Origin: Burkholderiales bacterium
GTDB lineage: Bacteria; Pseudomonadota; Gammaproteobacteria; Burkholderiales; SG8-41
Direction: 5' to 3'
NCBI GenBank assembly: GCA_030684405.1
Contig: JAUXYA010000029.1
Span: forward strand, 145,147-209,146
DNA length: 64,000 bases
The notes under the pieces are model-generated. The model did no database searches, was not told where the DNA came from, and saw nothing but the letters and a program-made list of their open reading frames with translations. This document shows positions 43,536 through 53,553 of the stretch, one piece after another (within the stretch, counting starts at the first letter, position 1; the number at the start of each line of letters is the position of its first letter). The position numbers were made by a program, and so were the translations under genes.

Positions 43536-43781
43536 ATAAGTAGTTGTTATTACTTATATTTTTGGTCTATCAAGGCTGCGCTGGGTTATTGGTCGGCGAC
43601 CGGCCATGAAAGCATCAGTCTGTGCGTTACGACTGACGGAAGCGCTGTTCTGCGCTGTGACGTTTCGCACTAAGTCCTTAAAAAAAAGCAATTTTTTGGA
43701 TCGGATATCGTAAAATCCGAGAACTACCGTCGTTAAGCCATTCTCTACAAACATAAAAACGGCACGGAACGGGCACAAGGG

Positions 43782-46352
43782 ATGAACAAGCTGGCTTTCT
43801 GGAAGGCGGACTGGTTTCTGGGGCTCGTGGTCGCCATCGTGATGCTGGTTGCGGCACGCGGGGACCTGATCCAGAGCCTGGAGCGCAAGGCCTATGACCT
43901 GGGAGTCCAGGCCGCCACACGTTCGCCCTCCGATCGCATCGCCGTCATTGCCATCGACGATGCCAGCATTGCCAACATCGGGCGCTGGCCATGGTCACGG
44001 GACGTGCATGCCCGCATGATCGACTTGCTGGCCGGAGCCGAGGCCAAGGTGATCGCCAACACCACGTTCTTCTTCGAGCCGCAGCGCGATGCCGGGCTGG
44101 TTTATGTCGAGAAACTGCTGAACCTGCACAACGAGTTGTCGGCTCAGGTCGCCGCGGATCCCAAGGCGGTTGTTGCCAACGCAGGTCTGGCCCGCATCGG
44201 CGCGGTGCTGACCGAGGCGGAGCAGGCCCTCAATACCGACCGCAAACTGGCCGACAGCATGAAGGCCGCCGGCAATGTGGTGCTGCCGATGGTGTTCCAG
44301 CAACTGGCCGAGCCGCAGGGCAATCCTGACAAACCGCTGCCGAACTACGTGCTGGACAGCGGCATGGCCGGGCCGCGTGGCGTTGACGTGTTGCCGCCGC
44401 CCGGCGTGTTCCCGCTCTACCCGGTGGCCGAACTCGGGCCGGCCGTTGCGAGCATCGGGCACCTCAACGCAGACATCGATGTCGATGGTGCCGTGCGCGC
44501 GGAGCCGCTGCTGGTGCGTTACTACGACCAGGTGTTTCCGGCGCTGTCGGTAATGGTCGCGGCACGCAGCCTGAACCTCGGTGTTGCCGACATCAAGCCG
44601 GTCTGGGGTGAGGCCCTGCAGCTGGGCAAACTGCGTGTCGCCACCGATCCCGCGCTGCGGATGCACACGTTTTTCTATGCCGATCGTGATGGACGTCCGG
44701 CTTTTCAGGTGGATTCGTTTTTCGACGTGATCAGCGGCAAGGTTCCGGCCGCGAAGTACCGCGACAAGATCGTGCTGATCGGCCCCACGGCAGCCGGGCT
44801 GGGCTCCGCGCAGGTGACCCCTGTCTCTCCGGCCACGGCCCCGGTGCTGACCCTGGCGCACACCGTATCAAGTATCCTCGGCGAACACTTTTTCGTTACC
44901 CCTTCCTGGGGCGTCTGGGTGCAGCTCGGCGTGTTCCTCGCCGTGGCGCTGTACCTGATTGTGGTCCTGCCGCGGCTCAGGGCCGGCATTGCCGCGGTGA
45001 TCAGCCTCATCATCGGCGTCGCGCTGATCAGTGCGCATTTCGGCCTGATGGTGGGCCAGTTGATGTGGATACAGTTCATGGCATCGGCGGCGCTGCTTGC
45101 CGTCGGTTACGCCGCACTGACCACCAAGCGTTTCCTGGTGACCGAACGGGGCAAGGAGAAGTCGGACGCCGAATCCGCGGAATCGAACCGGATGCTGGGC
45201 ATTGCCTACCAGGCTCAGGGGCAGCTGGATCTGGCCTGGGACAAGTTCCGCCAGTGTCCGCTTAATGATCCGGTGATGGAGAACCTTTACAGCCTGGCGC
45301 TGGATTTCGAGCGCAAGCGCCAGTTCAACAAGGCCGAATCGGTGTTCCGCTATATGGCCGAATTCAATCCGAAGTTCCGCGATCTCGAGCAGCGGGTGAC
45401 CCGTGCCAAGGCGCTTTCTGAAACCGTGATCCTCGGTGGTGCGCAAGGGCATCCCGGCGGTACCGTGATGCTCGAGGGCGGCGGCATGGAAAAACCGATG
45501 CTCGGCCGCTACCAGGTGGAAAAGGAACTTGGCAAGGGCGCGATGGGCGTGGTCTACCTCGGCAAGGACCCGAAAATCGGCCGTGTGGTGGCGATCAAGA
45601 CCATGGCGCTGTCGCAGGAGTTTGAGGGCGACGAACTGGTCGAGGTCAAGGAGCGCTTCTTTCGCGAGGCGGAAACAGCGGGACGCCTGGCTCATCCGAA
45701 CATCGTCACTATTTACGACGCCGGCGAGGAACATGACCTTGCCTACATCGCAATGGAATTTCTCAAGGGACAGGACCTGGTGCCCTACACCAAGCCCGGC
45801 GCGCTGCTCCCCGTGCCGCAGGTGCTGTCGATCATTGCCCGTGTTGCTGAGGCTCTGGGCTACGCCCACCAGCAGAACGTCGTGCACCGCGACATCAAAC
45901 CCGCCAACATCATGTACGAACCGGTAAGTGATACCCCTAAAGTGACTGACTTCGGCATTGCGCGCGTCACCGACTCCTCCAAGACCAAGACCGGCATGGT
46001 GCTGGGCACGCCTTCCTACATGTCGCCGGAGCAGCTGGCGGGCAAGAAAGTGGAAGGTCGCTCCGACTTGTTTTCGCTGGGTGTCACGCTTTATCAGATG
46101 CTCAGTGGCAAATTGCCTTTCCAGGGGGAGTCGATGGCGCAGCTGATGTTCAAGATTGCCAACGAACCGCACGCGGACATCCGCACGCTGAACCCGGCGC
46201 TGCCGGCCTGTATCGCGGCCGTCACCAACAAGGCGCTGGCCAAGGATCCTGACCAGCGCTACCAAAGTGGCGAGCAGATGGCCAAGGCGATCCGTCTCTG
46301 CCTCGGCACGCTGACGGGCAAGCCTGCTGCCACTTCGGCAGCGGCGAGCTGA
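43782..46352 (+). CDS. CHASE2 sensor domain serine/threonine protein kinase
   Basis: N-terminal CHASE2 (DRIAVIAIDDASIANIGRWPWSRDVHARMIDLL), TM helices, kinase GKGAMGVVYLG, HRDIKPANIMY, DFGIARV, GTPSYMSPEQ. Confidence 0.93.
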   Translation: MNKLAFWKADWFLGLVVAIVMLVAARGDLIQSLERKAYDLGVQAATRSPSDRIAVIAIDDASIANIGRWPWSRDVHARMIDLLAGAEAKVIANTTFFFEPQRDAGLVYVEKLLNLHNELSAQVAADPKAVVANAGLARIGAVLTEAEQALNTDRKLADSMKAAGNVVLPMVFQQLAEPQGNPDKPLPNYVLDSGMAGPRGVDVLPPPGVFPLYPVAELGPAVASIGHLNADIDVDGAVRAEPLLVRYYDQVFPALSVMVAARSLNLGVADIKPVWGEALQLGKLRVATDPALRMHTFFYADRDGRPAFQVDSFFDVISGKVPAAKYRDKIVLIGPTAAGLGSAQVTPVSPATAPVLTLAHTVSSILGEHFFVTPSWGVWVQLGVFLAVALYLIVVLPRLRAGIAAVISLIIGVALISAHFGLMVGQLMWIQFMASAALLAVGYAALTTKRFLVTERGKEKSDAESAESNRMLGIAYQAQGQLDLAWDKFRQCPLNDPVMENLYSLALDFERKRQFNKAESVFRYMAEFNPKFRDLEQRVTRAKALSETVILGGAQGHPGGTVMLEGGGMEKPMLGRYQVEKELGKGAMGVVYLGKDPKIGRVVAIKTMALSQEFEGDELVEVKERFFREAETAGRLAHPNIVTIYDAGEEHDLAYIAMEFLKGQDLVPYTKPGALLPVPQVLSIIARVAEALGYAHQQNVVHRDIKPANIMYEPVSDTPKVTDFGIARVTDSSKTKTGMVLGTPSYMSPEQLAGKKVEGRSDLFSLGVTLYQMLSGKLPFQGESMAQLMFKIANEPHADIRTLNPALPACIAAVTNKALAKDPDQRYQSGEQMAKAIRLCLGTLTGKPAATSAAAS

Positions 46353-46361
46353 GGGCCGACA

Positions 46362-47174
46362 ATGAGCGATTTTTCCGGCGTCATCGAAATTGCCACAGCG
46401 ACCCACCCGGGAATGGTGCGGTCGCATAACGAGGACAGCATCGCTGCCGATCCTGCCGCGGGCATCGCGGTACTCGCCGACGGCATGGGGGGATACAACG
46501 CCGGCGAGGTGGCAAGCGGCATCGCGGTGGCGATGATCGGCGCGGAACTGAAGAAGGCCCTTGCCAGCCCCGGCGAGGGATTCGATATTGCCGCTGCCGA
46601 GCGACTGGTCGTCGAACATGCAGTGCGTGCCAACAATGCTATTTTCCAGGCTTCACAGAATCAGGCCCAGTATGCCGGCATGGGCACCACGCTGGTGGTC
46701 ATGCTGCTGCATGACAACAGCCTGGTGGTCGGACACATCGGCGATTCCCGGCTGTACCGCTTCCGCCAGGGCAAGCTGGAGCAGGTAACGCGCGACCACT
46801 CGTTGCTGCAGGAGCAGATCGACAGTGGGCTCATTACCAAGGAGCAGGCGCGCCATTCCCAGAACAAGAACCTGGTGACACGGGCGGTCGGCATCGATCC
46901 CGAGGTCGAGGTCGAGGTCCACAGCTATCCGGCGCAGCCGGGCGATATCTACCTGCTGTGCTCGGATGGACTCAACGACATGGTGACCGACGAGGACATG
47001 GAGCTCACTCTGGGGTCGCTGCAGGCCAATCTGCCGCTGGCGGCCGAGCAGCTGGTGCAGCAGGCGAATGACAATGGCGGTCGTGACAATGTTTCGGTTA
47101 TTCTGGTGCGCGTGCTGAAGGATTTTCCGGCCCGCGCGGGATTGGTTGACCGGCTGAAGTCCTGGTTCAGATAA
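46362..47174 (+). CDS. PP2C family serine/threonine phosphatase
   Basis: HPGMVRSHNEDSIAADPAAGIAVLADGMGGYNAGEVAS, VGHIGDSRLYRFRQGKLEQVTRDHSL, LLCSDGLNDMVTDE. Confidence 0.95.
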   Translation: MSDFSGVIEIATATHPGMVRSHNEDSIAADPAAGIAVLADGMGGYNAGEVASGIAVAMIGAELKKALASPGEGFDIAAAERLVVEHAVRANNAIFQASQNQAQYAGMGTTLVVMLLHDNSLVVGHIGDSRLYRFRQGKLEQVTRDHSLLQEQIDSGLITKEQARHSQNKNLVTRAVGIDPEVEVEVHSYPAQPGDIYLLCSDGLNDMVTDEDMELTLGSLQANLPLAAEQLVQQANDNGGRDNVSVILVRVLKDFPARAGLVDRLKSWFR

Positions 47175-47191
47175 GCAACGGGGATACTACT

Positions 47192-47977
47192 ATGGCGAAG
47201 TTGATACTTTCTCTCGAGGGTTCGATGATCCGCGAGGTTCAGCTCGACAAGGAGCGGATCATGATCGGCCGTAAGCCGTCGAACGAGATCCAGATCGAGA
47301 ATCTGGCCGTGAGCGGCGAGCACGCCTGCATCGTGACCATCCTCAATGATTCGTTCCTGGAAGATCTCGGTTCGACCAACGGCACCCTGGTCAATGGCAA
47401 CCCGATCAAGAAGCATATCCTGCAGAACAACGATGTGATCGAGATCGGCAAGTACAAACTCAAATACGTGGCGGATGCTCCGGCAGCCGGCCAGGCGGCA
47501 GGCGAAGACTTCGAAAAGACGATGATCCTGCGCGCCCCGCCCAAGCAAGCGCCCGCCGCCGCCCGTCCGGTCAACGAGCCGGCGTCGCCGGCCAAGCCTT
47601 CGACCCCGCCGCCGACACCGCGGCCGGTGCCGCCGCTGGCGAAGCCCGCCGCACCCGCGCCTGCCGCGGCTGCTGCGGCGTCCGTTGCGCCCGCTCCCGT
47701 AGCGCCCCCGCAGCCGCTCGCCGCGGTGCAGATCCTCACGGGTCCCAGCGCCGGCAAGGAACTGGATCTGGTGAAGAATCTCACCACGCTGGGCAAGCCG
47801 GGTCTCCAGGTTGCGGTGATCACCCGTCGTCCGCAGGGCTACTTTATTACCCATGTGGAGGGCGCCAAGTTTCCGGTCGTCAACGGCAAGACGATTGATG
47901 TCCAGGCCCAGCCGCTGCACGATCACGACGTCATTGAACTGGCCGGCGTGAAAATGGAATTTTTCGTAAAAAAATAA
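47192..47977 (+). CDS. FHA domain protein with Pro/Ala-rich linker and second FHA-like region
   Basis: RIMIGRKPSNEIQIENLAVSGEHACIVTILNDSFLEDLGSTNGTLVNG. Confidence 0.92.
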   Translation: MAKLILSLEGSMIREVQLDKERIMIGRKPSNEIQIENLAVSGEHACIVTILNDSFLEDLGSTNGTLVNGNPIKKHILQNNDVIEIGKYKLKYVADAPAAGQAAGEDFEKTMILRAPPKQAPAAARPVNEPASPAKPSTPPPTPRPVPPLAKPAAPAPAAAAAASVAPAPVAPPQPLAAVQILTGPSAGKELDLVKNLTTLGKPGLQVAVITRRPQGYFITHVEGAKFPVVNGKTIDVQAQPLHDHDVIELAGVKMEFFVKK

Positions 47978-48092
47978 GTGTACGCGTGACCGCCTTGCCC
48001 CGGAAGCTTGAGGCTGCGGACGGTTGGCAGGCTCGCGGATTTCTGCGCGCGGCACCGTCCCTGCAACGACAGGGCAGCATTAGGATGACAGG

Positions 48093-50327
48093 GTGAGAAA
48101 AAATCTGACGCGCATTGTCATCGGCATGGTGATCGTCGCCATGTTTCTCGCGCATGCCGTGCACGTGCTGCGCATCCCCTTCCTCGAGAACCTCGAATCC
48201 ATCGTTTACGACACGCGGCTGCGGCTGACCATGCCGAATACCGTGGATCCGCGGGTAGTCATCCTCGATATCGACGAGAAAAGCCTGCAGGAGAAGGAAC
48301 AGGGCGGTGAGGGCCGCTGGCCCTGGCCGCGTGACCGGCTCGCGCTGCTGCTGGACAAGCTGTTCGACAAGTATGGCATCGCTGTGGTTGGCTTCGACGT
48401 GGTGTTCGCAGAACGCGACGAATCGTCGGGCATCCGCGTGCTCGAGCGCCTCGGACAGCGCGAACTGAAGGGCGTGCCGCAATTTCAGTCAGCGCTTGAG
48501 CAGGTTCGGCCACAACTCGAATACGACGACATTTTTGCCAGCAAGATGAAGGGGCGCACCGTGGTGCTGGGGCATGTGTTCCTCAGCGACGACCCGGCCA
48601 GCGCCAGCACGAAGGGCATGTTGCCGCCGCCGGTGTTGCCTGCCGGCGCTTTCGGGGGCCGCAGGGTCGGTGTGACCTCGTGGAACGGCTATACCGCGAA
48701 CCTCGAGCGCCTGCAGCGCGCGGCCACCAGCGCCGGCCACATCAATCCGCTGCCGGATCCGGACGGCATCACGCGGCGCGTGCCGATGCTGGTCGAGCAT
48801 GCCGGCGCCTACTATGAACCGCTGTCGCTGGCGATGGTGCGCGCCGTCACCGGACAACCGCCGGTGGTGCCCGTGGTCAGCGCGGATGCTTCTTCTGACT
48901 ACAGCGGCCTCGAATGGGTCAAGGCCGGTCCTTTCGAGGTTCCCGTTGACATACAGGCCGCGGCGCTGGTGCCATACCGCGGCGGCAAAGGCAGCTATCG
49001 TTATTACTCGCTGGTCGACGTGCTCAACGAGCGCGTGCCGGTCGACGAGCTGAAGGGCAAGATCGCGCTGGTCGGCACCACGGCACCAGGGCTGCTCGAC
49101 CTGCGGGCGACGCCGGTGGACCCGGTGTTCCCGGGGGTCGAGATCCATGCCAACCTGGTCGGCGGCATCCTTGACGGCAACATCAAGCAGCGCCCGCCCT
49201 ACGTGGTCGGCGCCGAGTTCGTGCTGCTGCTGCTGTCAGGCGCGGCGCTGGCGCTGCTGCTGCCGCTGCTGACGCCGTTCAGGTCCATGCTGGTGACGGC
49301 GCTGGTGCTGCTGTCGGTGATCGGTACCAACCTGGTGGTGTTTCATTCCGGAAACCTGGTGCTGCCGCTGGCCTCGGGCATCCTGCTGATCCTCGTGCTG
49401 TTCACCTTCAACATGGCGTACGGTTTCCTGGTGGAGGCGCGCGGCACGCGGCTGATCACCGGACTCTTCGGGCAATATGTGCCGCCCGAGCTGGTCGAGG
49501 AAATGGCGCGCAATCCGGAGCAGTTCAACATGGCACCGCGGGCCGAGGAACTCTCGGTGTTGTTCTCCGACGTACGCGGCTTCACGACGATCTCGGAAAG
49601 CCTGTCACCCGAGGACCTGTCGGTCTACATCAACGATTACCTGACGACGATGAGCCTGGTGATCCGCGAAGGCCACCGCGGCACGCTCGACAAGTACATC
49701 GGCGACGCGATCATGGCCTTCTGGGGAGCGCCGATGCCCGATCCCAACCACGCGCAGAATGCCGTGTTGGCGGCGCTCGACATGATGAAACAGGCGAAGG
49801 TGCTCAACGAGAAGTTCCACGCGAGGAACTGGCCACCTTTCGCCATCGGCATCGGCGTCAATTCGGGGATCATGCGCGTCGGTGACATGGGCTCAAAGAT
49901 CCGCAAGGCGTACACCGTGATGGGCGACGCGGTGAACCTCGGCTCGCGGCTTGAGGGCATCACCAAGCAATACGGCGCAGGCATCCTGATCGGGCAGGAA
50001 ACCAAGGAACGGATCTCGGGCGTCGTCCTGCGCGAGATCGACATGGTGCAGGTCAAGGGCAAGGACGAGCCCATCACCATTTACGAACCGCTGGGTCTCG
50101 AGGGCGAGGTTGAACAAAATATGCTCGACGAGATCAAACTCTGGCAGCAGGCCCTGCGCTACTACCGTGCCCAGGACTGGGACAAGGCCGAGCTGCAGCT
50201 GCTCAACCTCAAGAAGACTGCGGTGAAAACCTACCTCTACGACGTGTTTATCGAGCGCATTGCCACATACCGTGCCCATCCGCCGGAGGCGGAGTGGAAA
50301 GGCGTGCACAAGTTCGAAACCAAATGA
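48093..50327 (+). CDS. CHASE2 sensor domain class III adenylate/guanylate cyclase
   Basis: CHASE2 N-terminus (VDPRVVILDIDEKSLQEKEQGGEGRWPWPRDRLALLLDKL), cyclase VLFSDVRGFTTISE, LDKYIGDAIMAFWGAP, YTVMGDAVNLGSRLE. Confidence 0.93.
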   Translation: MRKNLTRIVIGMVIVAMFLAHAVHVLRIPFLENLESIVYDTRLRLTMPNTVDPRVVILDIDEKSLQEKEQGGEGRWPWPRDRLALLLDKLFDKYGIAVVGFDVVFAERDESSGIRVLERLGQRELKGVPQFQSALEQVRPQLEYDDIFASKMKGRTVVLGHVFLSDDPASASTKGMLPPPVLPAGAFGGRRVGVTSWNGYTANLERLQRAATSAGHINPLPDPDGITRRVPMLVEHAGAYYEPLSLAMVRAVTGQPPVVPVVSADASSDYSGLEWVKAGPFEVPVDIQAAALVPYRGGKGSYRYYSLVDVLNERVPVDELKGKIALVGTTAPGLLDLRATPVDPVFPGVEIHANLVGGILDGNIKQRPPYVVGAEFVLLLLSGAALALLLPLLTPFRSMLVTALVLLSVIGTNLVVFHSGNLVLPLASGILLILVLFTFNMAYGFLVEARGTRLITGLFGQYVPPELVEEMARNPEQFNMAPRAEELSVLFSDVRGFTTISESLSPEDLSVYINDYLTTMSLVIREGHRGTLDKYIGDAIMAFWGAPMPDPNHAQNAVLAALDMMKQAKVLNEKFHARNWPPFAIGIGVNSGIMRVGDMGSKIRKAYTVMGDAVNLGSRLEGITKQYGAGILIGQETKERISGVVLREIDMVQVKGKDEPITIYEPLGLEGEVEQNMLDEIKLWQQALRYYRAQDWDKAELQLLNLKKTAVKTYLYDVFIERIATYRAHPPEAEWKGVHKFETK

Positions 50328-51094
50328 TGAGGTTGCGCATTCTGGGATGCAGTGGCGGCATCGGCGGCGAGCTGCGCACGACCTCCATGCTGCTCGACGA
50401 CGACGTGCTGATCGACGCCGGCACCGGGGTCGGCGACCTGTCGCTGCAGCAGTTGGCGCGAATCGACCACATTTTCCTGACGCACTCGCACCTCGATCAC
50501 GTCGCCTTCATTCCCTTCCTGCTCGACACCGTGGGTTTCCAGCGCGCGCAGCCGGTGATCCTGCATGCGATTCCCGAGACCCTCGACATCCTCGGCGAAC
50601 ACCTGTTCAACTGGAAAATCTGGCCCGATTTCCGGAAAATTCCCGACGAGCGTAATCCGGTGCTGCACTGCATGCCGTTGCAGACCGGTGAGGCGGTAGT
50701 GCTCGGGGGCGGTCGCCGCATCACGCCATTTCCGGCCAACCACGTGGTCCCCGCGGTCGGTTTTCACCTGGATTCCGGCACTGGCAGCCTGGCCTTTACC
50801 GGGGATACCACGCGCCATCCAGAGATGTTAAAATATGTCAATAAAATCAATAATTTACGATACCTGATCATCGAGACCGCGATGTCTGACGCCGAGCGCG
50901 AACTTGCGGTAGTCTCCAAACATCTGTGTCCGGGCCTGCTCGCCGAGGAACTCGCCGGGCTGCAACTGAATCCGGCCATTTATGTGACACACTTCAAGCC
51001 GCGGGAAGCGGAAACGATCATGGGCGAGATTGCGGCACGGATGCCGCAGCGCCACGTGAAAATGTTGGAACAGGACCAGGTTTTCGAGTTCTGA
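50324..51094 (+). CDS. MBL-fold hydrolase, class II 3',5'-cyclic-nucleotide phosphodiesterase-like
   Basis: HIFLTHSHLDHVAFIPFLLD ... SLAFTGDTTRH ... AIYVTHFKP; start overlaps cyclase stop (ATGATGA). Confidence 0.8.
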   Translation: MMRLRILGCSGGIGGELRTTSMLLDDDVLIDAGTGVGDLSLQQLARIDHIFLTHSHLDHVAFIPFLLDTVGFQRAQPVILHAIPETLDILGEHLFNWKIWPDFRKIPDERNPVLHCMPLQTGEAVVLGGGRRITPFPANHVVPAVGFHLDSGTGSLAFTGDTTRHPEMLKYVNKINNLRYLIIETAMSDAERELAVVSKHLCPGLLAEELAGLQLNPAIYVTHFKPREAETIMGEIAARMPQRHVKMLEQDQVFEF

Positions 51095-51161
51095 GTCATC
51101 CGGCGCGGCATTCCCGGAATTCGCGCCGGCACAGGAAGCAGCGGAAAGAAAAGGGGTGACC

Positions 51162-53546
51162 ATGAGCACAGTACTCCAGCCCAAACCGGCGGCGTCAGCG
51201 GCAGACAGTCTGGCTGAGAAACTCAGTTTCCAGCAGAAACTGCAGGCTGTCACCAACAAGATCCACGCGACCAAGAACATCGACGAGATCATCCTCGAGC
51301 TGTCGCAGGAACTGTGCAACCTGTTCAATGCCGACCGCCTCACCATCTACCTGCTGAGCGAGGACAAGGGCTCGATCATTTCGAAGGTCAAGACCGGGCT
51401 GAATTCCTTCAAGGACATCAAGCTGCCGATCAACGAGCAGTCCGTCGCCGGTTACGTTGCCGCGAGCAAGCGCATCGTCAACATCCGCGACGTTTATGAC
51501 GACGTCGAGCTGAAGTCGCACAGTGGCCAGCTCAACTTCCTGAAGGCTGTTGACGCGAAGACGGGCTACCGCACCAAGCAGATGCTGGTGGCTCCGGTAA
51601 TCGAGGCCAAGAGCCGCGACCTCATCGGCGTTGTGCAGATCATCAACAACAAGTCCGGCACGCCGTTCCCGCCGATGATGGAGGAGGGCGTGCAGTCCCT
51701 GACGGAGACGCTGGCGATCGCGTTCCGCCAGCGCCAGGGACCGATGATGCAGGTGCGCAGCAAGTACGACGGACTGGTGACCAACGCGGTGATTTCCGGC
51801 GAGGAGCTCGAGCTCGCGCAGCGCTCGGCGCGGCGCAAGAACCTTGATGTCGAGACCGTGTTGACCGGCGAATTCCAGGTCAAGCTGCAGGCCTTGGGCG
51901 ATGCTCTCGGCAGCTACTTCGGGGTGCCCTACGAGCCGTTCAAGCAGGACCGTATCAAGCCGCCGGACCTGATGAGGAACATGAACCGCGAGTTCTGCCA
52001 GACCAACCAGTGGATTCCGCTGGACGATACCAAGGAGGGCATCGTCGTGATGACCACCGACCCCGAGCGGGTCAAGGCTTCGCGGATGGTCAGCAACGTT
52101 TACCCGAAAAGCAAGATTGTCTTCCGGGTGACCACCAACAGCGAATTTGTCAGCACCCTGGACCAGATGTTCGGCGCCAGTACCGGGCTCGAGGATTCCG
52201 GCAACATCGAGGACATGCTCGGTACGCTGGATGAAGAGACCGAAGGTGAGGGCACGGGCGGTGATGATGTTGCCTCTGCTGCAGCTGACAACGAGCTGGT
52301 CAAGCTGGTCAACAAGATCATCATCGATGCCTACCAGATGGGGGCATCGGACATCCACATCGAGCCCTATCCCGGCAAGGCGAAGACCGAGATCCGCTTC
52401 CGCCGCGACGGTTCGCTGCAGCCCTATATCCAGGTTCCGGCAAGTTATCGCAGCGCGCTGGTGGCGCGACTGAAAATCATGTGCGACCTCGATATCTCGG
52501 AGCGCCGCCGCCCGCAGGACGGCAAAATCAAGTTCAAGAAGTTCGGCCCCCTCGACATCGAACTGCGGGTGGCGACGATACCTTCTGCCGGCGGCGTCGA
52601 GGACATCGTGATGCGTATCCTCGCAGCCGGCGAGCCGATCCCGCTCGACAAGCTGGGATTGACCAAATACAACCTGGAGACACTGAAGGAAGTCGTGTCC
52701 AAGCCCTACGGCCTGTTTTTCGTCTGCGGCCCGACCGGCTCCGGCAAAACCACGACGCTGCACTCGGTACTCGGCTATCTCAACACACCGGACACCAAGA
52801 TCTGGACCGCAGAAGACCCGGTAGAGATCACGCAGAAGGGTCTGCGCCAGGTGCAGATGAATCCGAAGGCCGGTATGACCTTCGCGGTGGCGATGAAGGC
52901 TTTCCTCCGCGCCGATCCGGACATCATCATGGTCGGCGAGATGCGTGACAAGGAAACCACCGGCACCGGCATCGAGGCTTCGCTGACGGGCCACCTGGTG
53001 TTCGCTACCTTGCACACCAACAGCGCGCCGGAATCGATCATCCGCCTGCTGGATATGGGCATGGACCCCTTCAACTTCGCCGACGCGCTGCTCGGCATCC
53101 TGGCGCAGCGCCTGGCGAAGCGGCTGTGCGGCAAGTGCAAAAAGCCGCATGAGGCGACACCCGAAGAAATCCATGCGCTGTTAACCGAGTTCTCGCTGGA
53201 ACTGAAGAACACGGATAGCTGGAAGAAGGACCCCAAGGCGAGCGAGGAGAAGGTGCTTGAGGAGTGGGTGCGGGAATACGGCAACGAGAACGGCAAGCTG
53301 GTAATCCACGACCCGGTGGGCTGCGAGGTCTGCGGCGGCAGCGGCTACAAGGGTCGCGTTGGCCTGCACGAACTGCTGGTCGGCACCGATCCGCTGAAGA
53401 AGAACATCCAGGAGCACGCGCGGGTCGCCGAGATGGTCGCCACCGCGCTCGATGACGGCATGCGCACGCTGAAGCAGGACGGCATCGAGAAGGTGTTGAT
53501 GGGCATCACCGACATGAAGCAGGTGCGCGCGGTCTGCATCAAGTAG
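51162..53546 (+). CDS. GAF domain fused to GspE/PilB family secretion ATPase
   Basis: N-terminal GAF (NADRLTIYLLSEDKGSIISKVKTGL), Walker A GPTGSGKTTTLHSVL, Asp box AEDPVEITQKGLRQVQMN, LTGHLVFATLHTNSAPESIIRLLDMG, tetra-Cys zinc motif. Confidence 0.94.
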   Translation: MSTVLQPKPAASAADSLAEKLSFQQKLQAVTNKIHATKNIDEIILELSQELCNLFNADRLTIYLLSEDKGSIISKVKTGLNSFKDIKLPINEQSVAGYVAASKRIVNIRDVYDDVELKSHSGQLNFLKAVDAKTGYRTKQMLVAPVIEAKSRDLIGVVQIINNKSGTPFPPMMEEGVQSLTETLAIAFRQRQGPMMQVRSKYDGLVTNAVISGEELELAQRSARRKNLDVETVLTGEFQVKLQALGDALGSYFGVPYEPFKQDRIKPPDLMRNMNREFCQTNQWIPLDDTKEGIVVMTTDPERVKASRMVSNVYPKSKIVFRVTTNSEFVSTLDQMFGASTGLEDSGNIEDMLGTLDEETEGEGTGGDDVASAAADNELVKLVNKIIIDAYQMGASDIHIEPYPGKAKTEIRFRRDGSLQPYIQVPASYRSALVARLKIMCDLDISERRRPQDGKIKFKKFGPLDIELRVATIPSAGGVEDIVMRILAAGEPIPLDKLGLTKYNLETLKEVVSKPYGLFFVCGPTGSGKTTTLHSVLGYLNTPDTKIWTAEDPVEITQKGLRQVQMNPKAGMTFAVAMKAFLRADPDIIMVGEMRDKETTGTGIEASLTGHLVFATLHTNSAPESIIRLLDMGMDPFNFADALLGILAQRLAKRLCGKCKKPHEATPEEIHALLTEFSLELKNTDSWKKDPKASEEKVLEEWVREYGNENGKLVIHDPVGCEVCGGSGYKGRVGLHELLVGTDPLKKNIQEHARVAEMVATALDDGMRTLKQDGIEKVLMGITDMKQVRAVCIK

Positions 53547-53553
53547 GCACGCC

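Noticed and set aside
44868-46619. 583-aa minus-strand ORF opposite the CHASE2 kinase and PP2C
   Set aside because: Shadow ORF crossing two well-supported genes.
51195-53174. 659-aa minus-strand ORF opposite the GAF-GspE ATPase
   Set aside because: Shadow ORF of a high-GC gene; composition is His/Gln/Arg-rich without domain motifs, while the plus strand encodes a clear ATPase.
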